From CAZOBJ01 sp964577825 (GTDB lineage: Bacteria; Planctomycetota; SZUA-567; JAFGNG01): DNA of 44,033 nt. Position numbers and translations under genes: made by a program. Positions 33,543 through 41,682 of this stretch are shown here, piece after piece (the first letter of the stretch is position 1; each line of letters opens with the position of its first letter). The notes under the pieces were generated by a model. The model was not told where the DNA came from. It searched no databases and saw nothing but the letters and a program-made list of their open reading frames with translations. The stretch lies in NCBI GenBank assembly GCA_964577825.1, contig CAZOBJ010000018.1:1-44033 (forward strand), in the 5' to 3' direction.

Positions 33543-33572
33543 ACTATCTCTGAGCTACTCCCCAATTGTCAA
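33543..33572 (-). promoter_or_regulatory. Outward -35 at the IS end, possible promoter for the hydrolase gene
   Basis: The IS terminal sequence contains TTGACA (33572-33567) pointing out of the element. GATAGT (33548-33543) lies 18 bases downstream, about 115 bases before the hydrolase ATG. A hybrid promoter of this type is known for IS3-family ends, but the -10 here is weak. Confidence 0.3.
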
Positions 33573-33898
33573 GACCACTTTTTGCGGGATTTAAGGTGGA
33601 AGCAGATCGAGGCGCTGTCGCAACGGAGGGAGCCCGTAGGGCGACCGGAGTTGCGACAGCGTGGGCGGTCTCCGGACCGCCCGTCGCCTCCTGCGTTCCA
33701 AAGTACACTTCGTGCGGCGTGCGCCAAGCCAGCGCCTGGTGCGGTCGCTCCCGGTTGTAGAAGCGGAAGTAGCGCGCCAGAGCGGACCACGCCTCGTCCA
33801 TGTCCTCGTAGTGGTGCAGATAGACCTCCTCGTACTTCACCGTGCGCCACAGCGGCTCGACGAAGATGTTGTCGTACACCCGCCCGCGCCCAGTTCCG
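33544..33898 (-). mobile_element. IS3-family transposase remnant, 5' truncated
   Basis: The frame beginning at about 33879 carries the C-terminal end of an IS3-type DDE integrase-like transposase: YDNIFVEPLWRTVKYEEVYL, then ARYFRFYNRERPHQALAWRT and PHEVYFG. The catalytic Glu of the DDE triad lies in the NIFVEPLW segment; the two Asp residues and OrfA are missing. The last part reads through the element's probable terminal inverted repeat (near 33566, TTGTCAAGACC on the plus strand). On the other side the match stops near 33898, where a SpoIIM-like gene fragment begins. So the IS is cut at its 5' side and is inactive. Confidence 0.8.
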
Positions 33899-33902
33899 CC
33901 GC

Positions 33903-34160
33903 GACGCAGGCACTCTGCGTCAGCAGCTGCGTACTTTGCGCCCGCGACTGGCCGCCATCCTCATCGGGACCGCGTGCCTGCTGGTGGTCGCGGGCCTGAT
34001 CGAAGGCACCTTCAGCCAAATCCACGAGCCTACGCTCCCGTATCCTCTGAAGATCACGGTGGCCGCGCTCTTGTTCGGCGCGCTGGGCGTCTACCTGTTC
34101 AAGGTCCCCGTCGACCCGAACGAGCCGAAGGACCAAGACACGCCCTCCTCCACTACGTAA
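33903..34160 (+). pseudogene. C-terminal fragment of a SpoIIM-like membrane protein
   Basis: An 85-codon in-frame piece ends at TAA (34160). It reads LRPRLAAILIGTACLLVVAG, LIEGTFSQIHEPTLPYPLKI, TVAALLFGALGVYLF and a polar tail: two membrane helices around the GLIEG motif, the typical end of SpoIIM-family proteins. There is no start codon with ribosome site; the 5' part is replaced by the IS remnant. SpoIIM-family genes are common partners of MoxR/DUF58/DUF4129 operons, and exactly such an operon follows convergently, which supports the call. Confidence 0.65.
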
Positions 34161-34184
34161 CGCGCGGCGCAGAACGCCTCTGGG

Positions 34185-35495
34185 CTAGACCAGTTGACGC
34201 GCCTTGATCGTGAGGTACCGGTTGATCGTCTCCGTGGTCAATGAATCCGCGTCGGTCTCCAGCACCTGAAGGCCCCGCTTGACCAGGTCCCGCAGCCGAG
34301 CGTCGCGCTCCAGGGTCAAGTGGCGCGCGGCCAGAATCTCGTGCACGGTGCGGCCTTCTGTCGCGGGGCTGTCGGCGATGCGCGCGAGCAGCGGGTCGCG
34401 CAGGCTGATGACCACGACCACGTGGCGTCGACTCACCAGCGGCAGCACGCGCGTGAGATCCTCGGCCAGTTGCGGATCGTTGAGGTCCGTGAACAGGAAG
34501 ACCATGCTGCGGCGCTTGTGCCGCGTGCGCAGGGCCTCCACCAGGGCCGCGTACGAGGGGAACACCGTCTCGGACCGCGCGTCCACCACGTCCTCGATGA
34601 TCCGCCGGACCATGCGTTCGCCCGCCCGGGGCCGCCGGAACCGGGTCACCGTGTCGCGGAACAATGCCAGGCCCACCCGGTCTCCCTGGCGCATGGCCAC
34701 GTGAGCGAGCATCACCGACGCGTCCACCGCGCAGTCGAGCGTGGTGCCCGAGCCCACCGGGTTGCCCATCATCCGTCCGCAGTCCAGGCACAGCAGCAGG
34801 TCCTGGCTGCGTTCGGCCTGGAACACGTTGGTGGTCGGGCGCCGACGGCGCGCGGTGGCCTTCCAGTTCACATCCCGGTAGTCATCGTCGGGCAGGTAGT
34901 CGCGCAGCTTTTCGAACTCCCTGCCGGACCCGATCATGCGCTGTCGGTGGATGCCCCATTGGCTGAGCGCCCGGCTCTTGCGCAACCGGTCGTATGCGGC
35001 CAGCTTCTCCAGGTCCGGGTACACGGTAACCCAATCGTCGCCGGTCACCGGTAGGCGCCGCCGCGCCAAGTCGATCGACCTGCGCGCCGATACCTCCGGG
35101 AGTTGCATGCGCATCCGCCCTCGCCGACGGGGAATCGCGCACAGGGCAAGACGCACCACCTCGCCCGGCTGTAAGCGGACCTCGGCATCGCGGTCCACGG
35201 CCTCCCATCCGCGCGGCCAGATCTGCCGCAGCCGAGTCACCAGAGGCGCGTGTCCTCGGTTCTCCAATCGGTAGACGACCTGCGCCTCTCGGCCGAGCTG
35301 GAAGCGCCGCGCACCTTCGCGCTGTACGGACAGCTCCGCCCCGGCCAGTGCGCGGCCCTGCACCAGGCACAAGACAAGCAGGCCCACGTCGGCCGCCAGG
35401 ACCACGTGAGCCACCCTTGGGCTGAGCAGTGCGCCGAGCAGCACGAGCGCCAGAACCCCTGCGATGAACAGTGTGGTGCGACCCGGTACGATCAT
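34185..35495 (-). CDS. DUF58 protein with von Willebrand A-like domain
   Basis: 436 residues. Two N-terminal membrane helices (TTLFIAGVLALVLLGALL and VLAADVGLLVLCLV) precede a beta-rich region and the DUF58 signature GREFEKLRDYLPDDDYRDVN followed by WKATARRR. The C-terminal part is VWA-like (LLLCLDCGRMM, with the usual DxSxS changed to DCGRM; MVFLFTDLNDP as a later strand). DUF58 proteins work with MoxR AAA ATPases, probably as metal/complex assembly or stress chaperones at the membrane. The ATG overlaps the MoxR stop codon (ATGA), so translation is coupled. It is last in the six-gene operon. Confidence 0.9.
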   Translation of the reverse strand: MIVPGRTTLFIAGVLALVLLGALLSPRVAHVVLAADVGLLVLCLVQGRALAGAELSVQREGARRFQLGREAQVVYRLENRGHAPLVTRLRQIWPRGWEAVDRDAEVRLQPGEVVRLALCAIPRRRGRMRMQLPEVSARRSIDLARRRLPVTGDDWVTVYPDLEKLAAYDRLRKSRALSQWGIHRQRMIGSGREFEKLRDYLPDDDYRDVNWKATARRRRPTTNVFQAERSQDLLLCLDCGRMMGNPVGSGTTLDCAVDASVMLAHVAMRQGDRVGLALFRDTVTRFRRPRAGERMVRRIIEDVVDARSETVFPSYAALVEALRTRHKRRSMVFLFTDLNDPQLAEDLTRVLPLVSRRHVVVVISLRDPLLARIADSPATEGRTVHEILAARHLTLERDARLRDLVKRGLQVLETDADSLTTETINRYLTIKARQLV

Positions 35496-36493
35496 CGTGG
35501 CACGTCGATCCGGTCCAGAATGCCCTGAAGTACCTCCGATTCGGTCGCGCCCTGGATCTCCGCGTCCGCGGACAGGGTGACCCGGTGCCCCAGCACCGGT
35601 TGCGCCAGGGCCACCACGTCGTCCGGGGTCACGAAGTCTCGTCCGCGCAGAAGCGCGCGCGCCTTGCTGGTGACGAGAAGCCCAATGCTGCCGCGCGGGC
35701 TGGCCCCGACCAGGATGGCCTCGTCCTCGCGCGTGGCGCGGGTGATTCGCAGGATGTACTCGCGAATTCCGGGCTCGACCCGGACCTGGACCAGCGCCCG
35801 CTGGGCCTGGAGCAGGCCGGGCACGTCAAAGACCGGAACCACGTCGCGGCTCGCGAGATTGTCGTAGGGGCGGCCCTCGTGCACCGCATCGAGAATCGAC
35901 ATCTCGCTCGCCTCCGGGGGATAGTCGACCCGGATCTTGAGCAGGAACCGGTCCTGCTGGGCCTCCGGTAGCGGGTAGGTGCCCTCGTACTCGATCGGGT
36001 TCTGTGTGGCGAAGACCGTGAAGACGGGCGAGAGCTCGTGGCGCACGCCGTCGATCGTGGCATGCCGCTCGCTCATCCCCTCCAGGAGCGCCGACTGGGT
36101 CTTGGCCGGCGCCCGGTTGATTTCATCGGCCAACAGGAGGTCGGTGAACACAGGCCCCTTGCGCAGCTCGAACGTGTTCTGCGCCAGGTTGAACACATTC
36201 GTGCCCACAATGTCCGAGGGCATCAGGTCGGGGGTGAACTGGATGCGCTTGGCCTTGCAAGAGAGGCTCAGCGCCAACGTGCGTACGGCCAGGGTCTTGG
36301 CCGTGCCCGGCACGCCCTCGAGCAACGCGTGGCCCATGCACAAGAGCGTGACGAGCATTTCGTCGAGCATGCGCCCCTGGCCCACGATCACTGACTGGAG
36401 CTGCTGCTTGAGCTGCTGCAGTCTGGCGGTGAGCGTCTCGAGCTCGGGCGGAAGCTCACGGCTTGCTTCTGCGGAAGGCTGTGCGTCGGTCAT
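35492..36493 (-). CDS. MoxR-family AAA+ ATPase
   Basis: 333 residues from an ATG behind AGGAGAAGAGAC. It has Walker A (GVPGTAKT), Walker B with the MoxR motif LLADEINRAPAKTQSALLEG, sensor 1 (VFATQNPIEYEGTYPLPEAQ) and the C-terminal lid (GASPRGSIGLLVTSKARALL). Walker A has Ala-Lys-Thr where most members have Gly-Lys-Thr (GxxGxxKT is kept). MoxR ATPases act as chaperones with DUF58 and VWA partners. The start overlaps the preceding DUF4350 gene by 38 bases and the end overlaps DUF58 by four. Confidence 0.94.
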   Translation of the reverse strand: MTDAQPSAEASRELPPELETLTARLQQLKQQLQSVIVGQGRMLDEMLVTLLCMGHALLEGVPGTAKTLAVRTLALSLSCKAKRIQFTPDLMPSDIVGTNVFNLAQNTFELRKGPVFTDLLLADEINRAPAKTQSALLEGMSERHATIDGVRHELSPVFTVFATQNPIEYEGTYPLPEAQQDRFLLKIRVDYPPEASEMSILDAVHEGRPYDNLASRDVVPVFDVPGLLQAQRALVQVRVEPGIREYILRITRATREDEAILVGASPRGSIGLLVTSKARALLRGRDFVTPDDVVALAQPVLGHRVTLSADAEIQGATESEVLQGILDRIDVPR

Positions 36494-37715
36494 GTCTCTT
36501 CTCCTGTGCGAACCGATGGGCTTCGGTCAACAGACGTCCGAGCTCGGACTCCAAGTCTCGTTGTTCGACCGCAGCCAGATCCTGCCGGATGCAGCGCACC
36601 GCTTCGCGGTCTGGCGGCGACAGGGCGACGCGCCCTCGCGCGAGCTGTTGGGCCGAGCAGTTGAGCCCGTCGGCGAGCCGTCGCCAGATTTCCCGGCGCG
36701 CGCGCGCGAGGGACTCCTCTCCGCTCAAGGTCTGGCGATACAGGTGCCCGAGCGTACGTACCTGCTCGGTACTCGAGGCTCGGCGCGGCGCTTCGTCCAC
36801 CTCGATGCGTTCCACGCCGCGGGTACTCCACACATAGAGCAGCACCGCGAAGCCGACCTGCAAGAACACAGGCCACAGCCCGGCCTGTACGATCAACTCC
36901 ATGATCGTGTCCGCATGCCCGATGCCGTGGCTCCACTCGTCGATCAATACGGGCCGATGGCCGATGATCGCGAGCAGGAAGTCGAGGTTCCCCCCCTGCT
37001 CCAGGCCCTGGTTGAGCACGGGATAGGGCGCGCCCACGAAGACGAACCGGCCCTTGCCAAAGGGTACCAACACGGCCACAGCGTCCTCGTCGGCACGTGC
37101 GAGCGGCACGCCCGTCGCCTCGACGCGAAGAGGCCGCGGCGCGCGCAAGGTGAGCGGCGCGTGTGCAGACCCAACGCCGAACAACGCGCTCCCTTGATCG
37201 GTCCACTGCGCTGACACGAAGCGTCCGTCCACTTCATCCGGGAAAGCCCCCGAGATCTGTTGCTGCTGGATGCGCAGCGCCTGCGCCCGCCGCCTCGGCG
37301 ATGCGCTAACGCCCATGGCCTCCATCAGGTCGGTCTGCCCCCGAGAGAACTGAACGATCGTGTTCCCCTCGGCAGCCCAGGCGCGCAGCTCCTGAGTCGA
37401 GAGCGCGTACGGGGTCTTGCCCCAAAGCGAGAGCTCCTCCAGTTCCTGCGCCTCCTGGACCGGCACGCCCAGCACCTGGATCAGCACCCCCCTCTGCTGG
37501 CGCGGGATGTGCGGCTCGTCCAGGCGGCGGACCGTGTGGCCGGTCGCGCGCAACAGCTCATGCAGCGCCGCGGTGCCGTACGGGTCGTACCGCCGCGTGC
37601 TGAACAGGGGCATGCTCTCGCCGCCGCGGCTCGCGTCGCGCGCGAGGGCGTAGAACGCGAACACGCCCGCGCCGACCGCGAAGATCGCCAGGACCTGCAC
37701 GAGGCGCCTACCCAT
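36456..37715 (-). CDS. DUF4350-domain membrane protein
   Basis: 419 residues. An N-terminal helix (VLAIFAVGAGVFAFYALA) leads to an extracytoplasmic DUF4350-type domain: the start STRRYDPYGTAALHELLR and a GATase-like core with GKGRFVFVGAPYPVLNQG and LIDEWSHGIG. A second membrane helix (about 275-295, WPVFLQVGFAVLLYVWSTRG) is followed by a cytoplasmic helical tail. This layout is standard in MoxR/DUF58 operons; its biochemical function is not known. It overlaps the DUF4129 gene by eight bases and MoxR by 38. Confidence 0.85.
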   Translation of the reverse strand: MGRRLVQVLAIFAVGAGVFAFYALARDASRGGESMPLFSTRRYDPYGTAALHELLRATGHTVRRLDEPHIPRQQRGVLIQVLGVPVQEAQELEELSLWGKTPYALSTQELRAWAAEGNTIVQFSRGQTDLMEAMGVSASPRRRAQALRIQQQQISGAFPDEVDGRFVSAQWTDQGSALFGVGSAHAPLTLRAPRPLRVEATGVPLARADEDAVAVLVPFGKGRFVFVGAPYPVLNQGLEQGGNLDFLLAIIGHRPVLIDEWSHGIGHADTIMELIVQAGLWPVFLQVGFAVLLYVWSTRGVERIEVDEAPRRASSTEQVRTLGHLYRQTLSGEESLARARREIWRRLADGLNCSAQQLARGRVALSPPDREAVRCIRQDLAAVEQRDLESELGRLLTEAHRFAQEKRHDRRTAFRRSKP

Positions 37716-38547
37716 GGCGTGCGGGCTCCTTGATCAGAGAATCGACCGTGCTGCGCAGCTCGGCCAAGGAGGCTCCGGCCGGGGGCTTGAGGCCATACCA
37801 CGCTCGATCAAAGAGCTCGGTCAGGTCGGCGAACGCGCCGCGCTCCTCCTCCGGGCCGCGATATCGCCGCACATAGACCCAGTTCGTGCGGTTACGGCGG
37901 AAGTCGATCTTGCGCGCGTCGTGCAACCCGGACAGGAGCGCCAGGTACAAGGCGCGGTACACCGCGCGGAAGTTCCCCTGCGCGGCCAGGCGGTCGGCCT
38001 CAGCCAGCCATTCCTCCTCGTCCAGCGCCAGAGCCTCGCCCTGCTGCAGGGCCTTGCCCACCTGTTCGCGACTGAGAATCCGTGCGCCCTGGCGCGCGGG
38101 CCGCCTGCCCCACACGTAGCGGAATCCCAGCACCGCAAGAAAGACCGCAAGCCCCGCGATCACCAGCCACGCGAGATACTCAAGCAGGCCCGCCAGGCCG
38201 CCCACGCTCGCCAGGCCCCAGCCGCCGCCTCTCGGGCGCGGCGAGGGACGCATCCATCTCAGAAGCCTGTTCAGGAAGTCCGCGAGCTTGCGCCACCAAT
38301 GGGCCACCATCTCCTGCACGCTCTTCACCAACCCGGCGCGGACCGCATCCGCCTGCTGGCGCTCTCGCCTGAGCCGCCACCGCTGATACAGGGGCTGGTC
38401 GAGAATGCGTTCGAGCGTCTCGTTCGGGTCCTGCGCCGCAGGACGTCCGGTCCCGCCCGAGTCGGCCGGCGGTTGCGCGGCGCCCGCCGAGAGCGAGACG
38501 CCCCTGACGCATAGGAGGCACAAGAGCGCCAAGCCGACGCGTCTCAA
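37708..38547 (-). CDS. DUF4129-domain membrane protein, TTG start
   Basis: 279 residues. I place the start at TTG 38547: it follows GGAGGAGGAAGGCCC, overlaps the upstream stop (TTGA) and gives a clean signal peptide (VGLALLCLLCVRGVSLSAGA). A Pro/Arg-rich periplasmic helix region, one membrane helix (about 155-175, LEYLAWLVIAGLAVFLAVLG) and the C-terminal DUF4129 domain follow (ALYLALLSGLHDARKIDFRR, NRTNWVYVRR, FDRAWYGLKP). DUF4129 is a usual member of this operon type. An open frame extends far upstream but runs antisense-like through the preceding gene. Confidence 0.85.
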   Translation of the reverse strand: MRRVGLALLCLLCVRGVSLSAGAAQPPADSGGTGRPAAQDPNETLERILDQPLYQRWRLRRERQQADAVRAGLVKSVQEMVAHWWRKLADFLNRLLRWMRPSPRPRGGGWGLASVGGLAGLLEYLAWLVIAGLAVFLAVLGFRYVWGRRPARQGARILSREQVGKALQQGEALALDEEEWLAEADRLAAQGNFRAVYRALYLALLSGLHDARKIDFRRNRTNWVYVRRYRGPEEERGAFADLTELFDRAWYGLKPPAGASLAELRSTVDSLIKEPARHG

Positions 38548-39353
38548 GGGCCTTCCTCCTCCACACCCAGGGCCTGGATGCGCGCGCGCAAGTCCGTACC
38601 CAGCCGGCGCGCCTGCAGATCGTAGAAGAGCATGACCGAAGCGATCGCCCACAGCAGGTCGACGGGCAGGCAGACCAGGTACAAGAGGCACATCCCCCAC
38701 GCGCCGCTGCCCAGCGTGAGCGCCAAGTCCTGGGCGCGCAGTCCCAGGAAGTCCGGGAGCACCGTCTCGGTCAGGAGCAACTGAAAGGCCAGCAAACCGA
38801 TCAGAAGCAGCAGGCCCGCGAGGGCGAACGCGAGCGCCACCTTGCACAGCCGCCAGGCGGCCCGATGGATCCATCCCAGGGCCCGCAGCACCGCAGGCAG
38901 GGCGCGTCCCTCGTGCTCCAGGAGTATCGGCGCGGCGAAACCGGACAGAAACAGTCCATAGAACGAAGGCAACACCAGGAACGACCCCCAGGTCAGGGCC
39001 ATGCATGCAGACAGGCGCGCGAGCAGGATCGCGGGCAACCGATCGCGCAGAGGCCGGGGTGGATCGCCGCGCAGCCGGGTCTGGACCCCCCGCTGCAGCA
39101 TGCCCAATCCGATCCACCGCCACGCGGTCGCGCCAGTCAGCAGCAGGCAGTAGAAGGGCAGCGCCTCTCGGTGCCGGGCGTAAATGGCATCGATGAGCAG
39201 GAACACAACTACGGAAAACGGCGCCATGGCCAGTACATAGACCGGGACGAGCTGCATGCAGTACCTGCGCAGGTATTCGATGGCCGCATCCGCGGGTTGC
39301 AGGGCCTGGCCGGCACGCGGCTGGATCCACACGTCCGCGGTTGCGGCCGTCAT
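38544..39353 (-). CDS. Polytopic membrane protein of the MoxR/DUF58 operon
   Basis: 269 residues from the ATG at 39353, which overlaps the upstream stop codon (ATGA). About six hydrophobic helices are visible, for example LVPVYVLAMAPFSVVVFLLI, MALTWGSFLVLPSFYGLFLS and VALAFALAGLLLLIGLLAFQ. It resembles the helical membrane proteins annotated as RDD- or GPDPase-membrane-domain-like that accompany these operons, but I do not recognise a specific motif. It is probably a structural partner of the DUF4129/DUF4350 proteins. Confidence 0.75.
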   Translation of the reverse strand: MTAATADVWIQPRAGQALQPADAAIEYLRRYCMQLVPVYVLAMAPFSVVVFLLIDAIYARHREALPFYCLLLTGATAWRWIGLGMLQRGVQTRLRGDPPRPLRDRLPAILLARLSACMALTWGSFLVLPSFYGLFLSGFAAPILLEHEGRALPAVLRALGWIHRAAWRLCKVALAFALAGLLLLIGLLAFQLLLTETVLPDFLGLRAQDLALTLGSGAWGMCLLYLVCLPVDLLWAIASVMLFYDLQARRLGTDLRARIQALGVEEEGP

Positions 39354-39658
39354 GGCGTGAGGTCCACATGCATGAGATCCACGAACAGATCCGCACTGCC
39401 CAGATAGAACAGATACAGGAGCCCAATGAAGACCGGGCAAAGCGCAACGACCAGGATCACGCCCAGGCGCTCGCCCAGCCCCGCCTCACTCCCTTGGCGG
39501 GCGCGCTGGTTGCGCAGGATCTCCAGGCCTTCCTTGCTGTAGTTGACGCCCTCATAGCGCGTGGAGCATTCCGCGCAGATGGGCTTGTGCGTGACCACGC
39601 AGATGCCGATGGCCGGCCGGTCGGGATGGTTCGCGCAATACCGCTTCCGCAGCGCCAT
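39350..39658 (-). CDS. B-box zinc-finger membrane protein, operon leader
   Basis: 102 residues from an ATG with a strong ribosome site (GGAGGGTGCGT). The head is a B-box-like zinc finger, YCANHPDRPAIGICVVTHKP then ICAECS, with ordered Cys/His ligands. A linker and one membrane helix near the C-terminus (LGVILVVALCPVFIGLLYLF) follow. Bacterial B-box/rhomboid-leader-type proteins are membrane-proximal zinc modules of unknown function. It is the first gene after the promoter and overlaps the next gene by four bases. Longer upstream readings are GC-driven and lack coding character. Confidence 0.82.
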   Translation of the reverse strand: MALRKRYCANHPDRPAIGICVVTHKPICAECSTRYEGVNYSKEGLEILRNQRARQGSEAGLGERLGVILVVALCPVFIGLLYLFYLGSADLFVDLMHVDLTP

Positions 39659-39677
39659 ACGCACCCTCCGGCCTCCG

Positions 39678-39706
39678 GAGATACCGCGTCGAGCAGACAG
39701 GGTCAA
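39678..39706 (-). promoter_or_regulatory. Promoter of the six-gene MoxR/DUF58 operon
   Basis: On the minus strand TTGACC (39706-39701) and TATCTC (39683-39678) are separated by 17 bases, ending 19 bases before the ATG at 39658. The short leader holds the GGAGGG ribosome site. Confidence 0.5.
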
Positions 39707-39709
39707 GGG

Positions 39710-40165
39710 GAAAGCAAACGCGCGAGCGGGCCTCATCACCCGGCTTCGGACCCCACCTGTGCCTCCAGGCGACAGTCTGGCCCGTTGGTCATGGGGGCGC
39801 TGACCGAATGCGAGGGCTCGACTGACCCGCGCTCTCACCTCCCGGCCGCCCGAGCGCTCTGGGCGGGCGCGAGGCGATTCCGGCCGGTCCGCTTCTACGC
39901 CGCGGCCGCATGATTGAGACGACCTCCCCGCCACGCCAACCGACGCGAATCTCTCACGCCCAGAGCTTGTGTACAAGGGTGCAGACCGGCTCAGGCCTTC
40001 TCTGCACGCCTTCAATCCGCTGCTCCCACGCGCACGTCGAGGAGCCGGGCCGCGAACCGAGCTGGCTTGCGGCAGGCGGGGGGCGACGCGCGGGCTCCGG
40101 CTCCAAGGTGCAGGCGCCACGCGGGCTGCGCCGCTCGCCCCACGCGCTCATGGATGCCACCGGAA
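39710..40165. other. Intergenic region without a recognised gene
   Basis: Divergent spacer between the MoxR/DUF58 operon and the pseudopilin-tail gene. Frames are open because of high GC but their composition is Arg/Ser/Pro-rich and non-protein-like; there are no ribosome sites, tRNA-like folds or U-tailed hairpins. Confidence 0.5.
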
Positions 40166-40171
40166 ACCGGC

Positions 40172-40199
40172 TTGACCAGGACTCGCCCCAGGGTATACG
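40172..40199 (+). promoter_or_regulatory. Promoter of the pseudopilin-tail protein gene
   Basis: TTGACC (40172-40177) and TATACG (40194-40199) are separated by 16 bases, about 60 bases upstream of the ATG at 40260. Confidence 0.5.
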
Positions 40200-40259
40200 T
40201 TAGGATATGCGGGGCGGACCCTGGGTATGGGCGCGGCACAGGACAGGGAGGGCCGGATC

Positions 40260-41642
40260 ATGGCCCGAACCGGCAACAAGGGACATCGCAAGCGGTGGAT
40301 CGTGCTCGGCGGGCTTGTGCTCGCCGCCGCGGCGATCGGGGTGTTCGTGTGGTGGGCGCGCATAGGGGATCCGCGCGCGCGCATCCGCGCCGAGGGGTAC
40401 CCGGCCACCCTGGAGGAGCTCAACGCCTGGTACCACGAGCCCACGGGCCGCAACGCCGCGGACGTGTACAAGAAGGCGTTTGGCGGTCTCGGGCAGATGT
40501 ACGGGCAGATGTACTACAAGGAAGGTCCATACGCGGCGCTGCCCGCATTCGGGTTCGACAGTCCGAGCCTCCACAGACTGCCTGCCACCGAACCCATCGG
40601 CGAGAGCATGCGCGCGCTCATGGAGGAGTTCCTAGCCGAGCGTGCCGAGGCCCTGGAGCTTCTCCACGAAGCGGCCGAGATCAAGGAATGCCGCTACCCG
40701 GTGGATCTGCGCAAGAGCTACAACGCCCTGGCACCCCACCGAACGAAGGCTCGCTTCTGTGCCAAGCTCCTGACGCTCGACGCCCTGGTCCATGCGCAGG
40801 CCGATCGTCCTGGTGCGGCCGCGCGCAGCGTGAAGAGCAGCCTGGCCCTTGCGCGCAGCCTGCGCCATGAGCCGCTATTCCTGTCGCATCTTGTTCGCAT
40901 CACAATCCGCGCAATCTCTGTCGACACTCTGAGGCAGGTGCTCAGCCGGACGAAATACGCGGACGCCCACCTCGCCGACCTGCAAGAGGCCTTGGAGAGA
41001 GAGGAAGACCCGGTCGCATTGGCACGCGCTCTTGCCGGAGAACGCTGCATGGGTGTGGCTGTGTTCGATCAGGAGGCGTGGCCTATGATCGGTGCGCTCG
41101 ATCGCGCGGAGTACCTCAGGCTCATGCGCACATGGATCGACCTGGCCGAGAAGCCGGTACACGAGCGCATGGCTGCCTGGTCGCGCCAGCCCGAGAATCC
41201 GCACCTTCCCATATACTGTCCAATAACAAAGTCCATCGCGCCTGATCTATGGCGCGCTGTGCGTTGGGAAGGGATGAGTATCGCCCTGTTGCGCACCGCA
41301 CGCGTGGCCGTGGCCGTGGAGCGCTTCCGGCTCGCGCATGAGCGCCTGCCGGAAGGCCTTGAGCAGCTTGTCCCCGAGTTCCTGGACGCCGTGCCGCTCG
41401 ACCCGTTCACCGGCGACCCGCTTCGCTACGTGCGCACACAGGACGGGTATGCGGTGTACAGCGTGGGGGCCGACGGCGAGGACAACGGCGGCACGCGCGT
41501 GGTGAGGGACGGAGACGCGATCCAGACAATCCATTGCCTCGGCACGGACATCGTGTTCGACGTGGGTGTAGAGGACGACGCGGAAGAAGAGACCACGGAC
41601 GCGCCCGAGGCCGAACCGGAAGACGCGGCCGCCCAGCAGTGA
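40260..41642 (+). CDS. Membrane-anchored protein with type II secretion pseudopilin-like C-terminus
   Basis: 460 residues from the ATG at 40260 behind GGGAGGGCCGG (an earlier ATG at 40227 is less well placed). An N-terminal basic stretch and one membrane helix (WIVLGGLVLAAAAIGVFVWW) are followed by a mostly helical domain of about 300 residues. Near residues 360-425, RLPEGLEQLVPEFLDAVPLD, PFTGDPLRYVR and YAVYSVGADGEDNGG match the C-terminal calcium-binding end of GspG-type pseudopilins. An acidic tail closes the protein. This combination without a pilin-like N-terminus is typical of uncharacterised planctomycete-type proteins. Function unknown. It converges on the deacetylase gene. Confidence 0.7.
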   Translation: MARTGNKGHRKRWIVLGGLVLAAAAIGVFVWWARIGDPRARIRAEGYPATLEELNAWYHEPTGRNAADVYKKAFGGLGQMYGQMYYKEGPYAALPAFGFDSPSLHRLPATEPIGESMRALMEEFLAERAEALELLHEAAEIKECRYPVDLRKSYNALAPHRTKARFCAKLLTLDALVHAQADRPGAAARSVKSSLALARSLRHEPLFLSHLVRITIRAISVDTLRQVLSRTKYADAHLADLQEALEREEDPVALARALAGERCMGVAVFDQEAWPMIGALDRAEYLRLMRTWIDLAEKPVHERMAAWSRQPENPHLPIYCPITKSIAPDLWRAVRWEGMSIALLRTARVAVAVERFRLAHERLPEGLEQLVPEFLDAVPLDPFTGDPLRYVRTQDGYAVYSVGADGEDNGGTRVVRDGDAIQTIHCLGTDIVFDVGVEDDAEEETTDAPEAEPEDAAAQQ

Positions 41643-41682
41643 CGCTGCTTGCTCAAGACGACGCGCGCCATGCCACGCCAGG

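Noticed and set aside
27399..34200. Search for a direct repeat of the tRNA-Gly 3' end as second attachment site
   Set aside because: No convincing copy of the tRNA 3' sequence was seen by eye in the window.
39659..40120. Upstream extension of the B-box protein
   Set aside because: Arg/Ser/Pro-rich reading with no family character; the ATG at 39658 has a strong ribosome site and a promoter begins at 39678.
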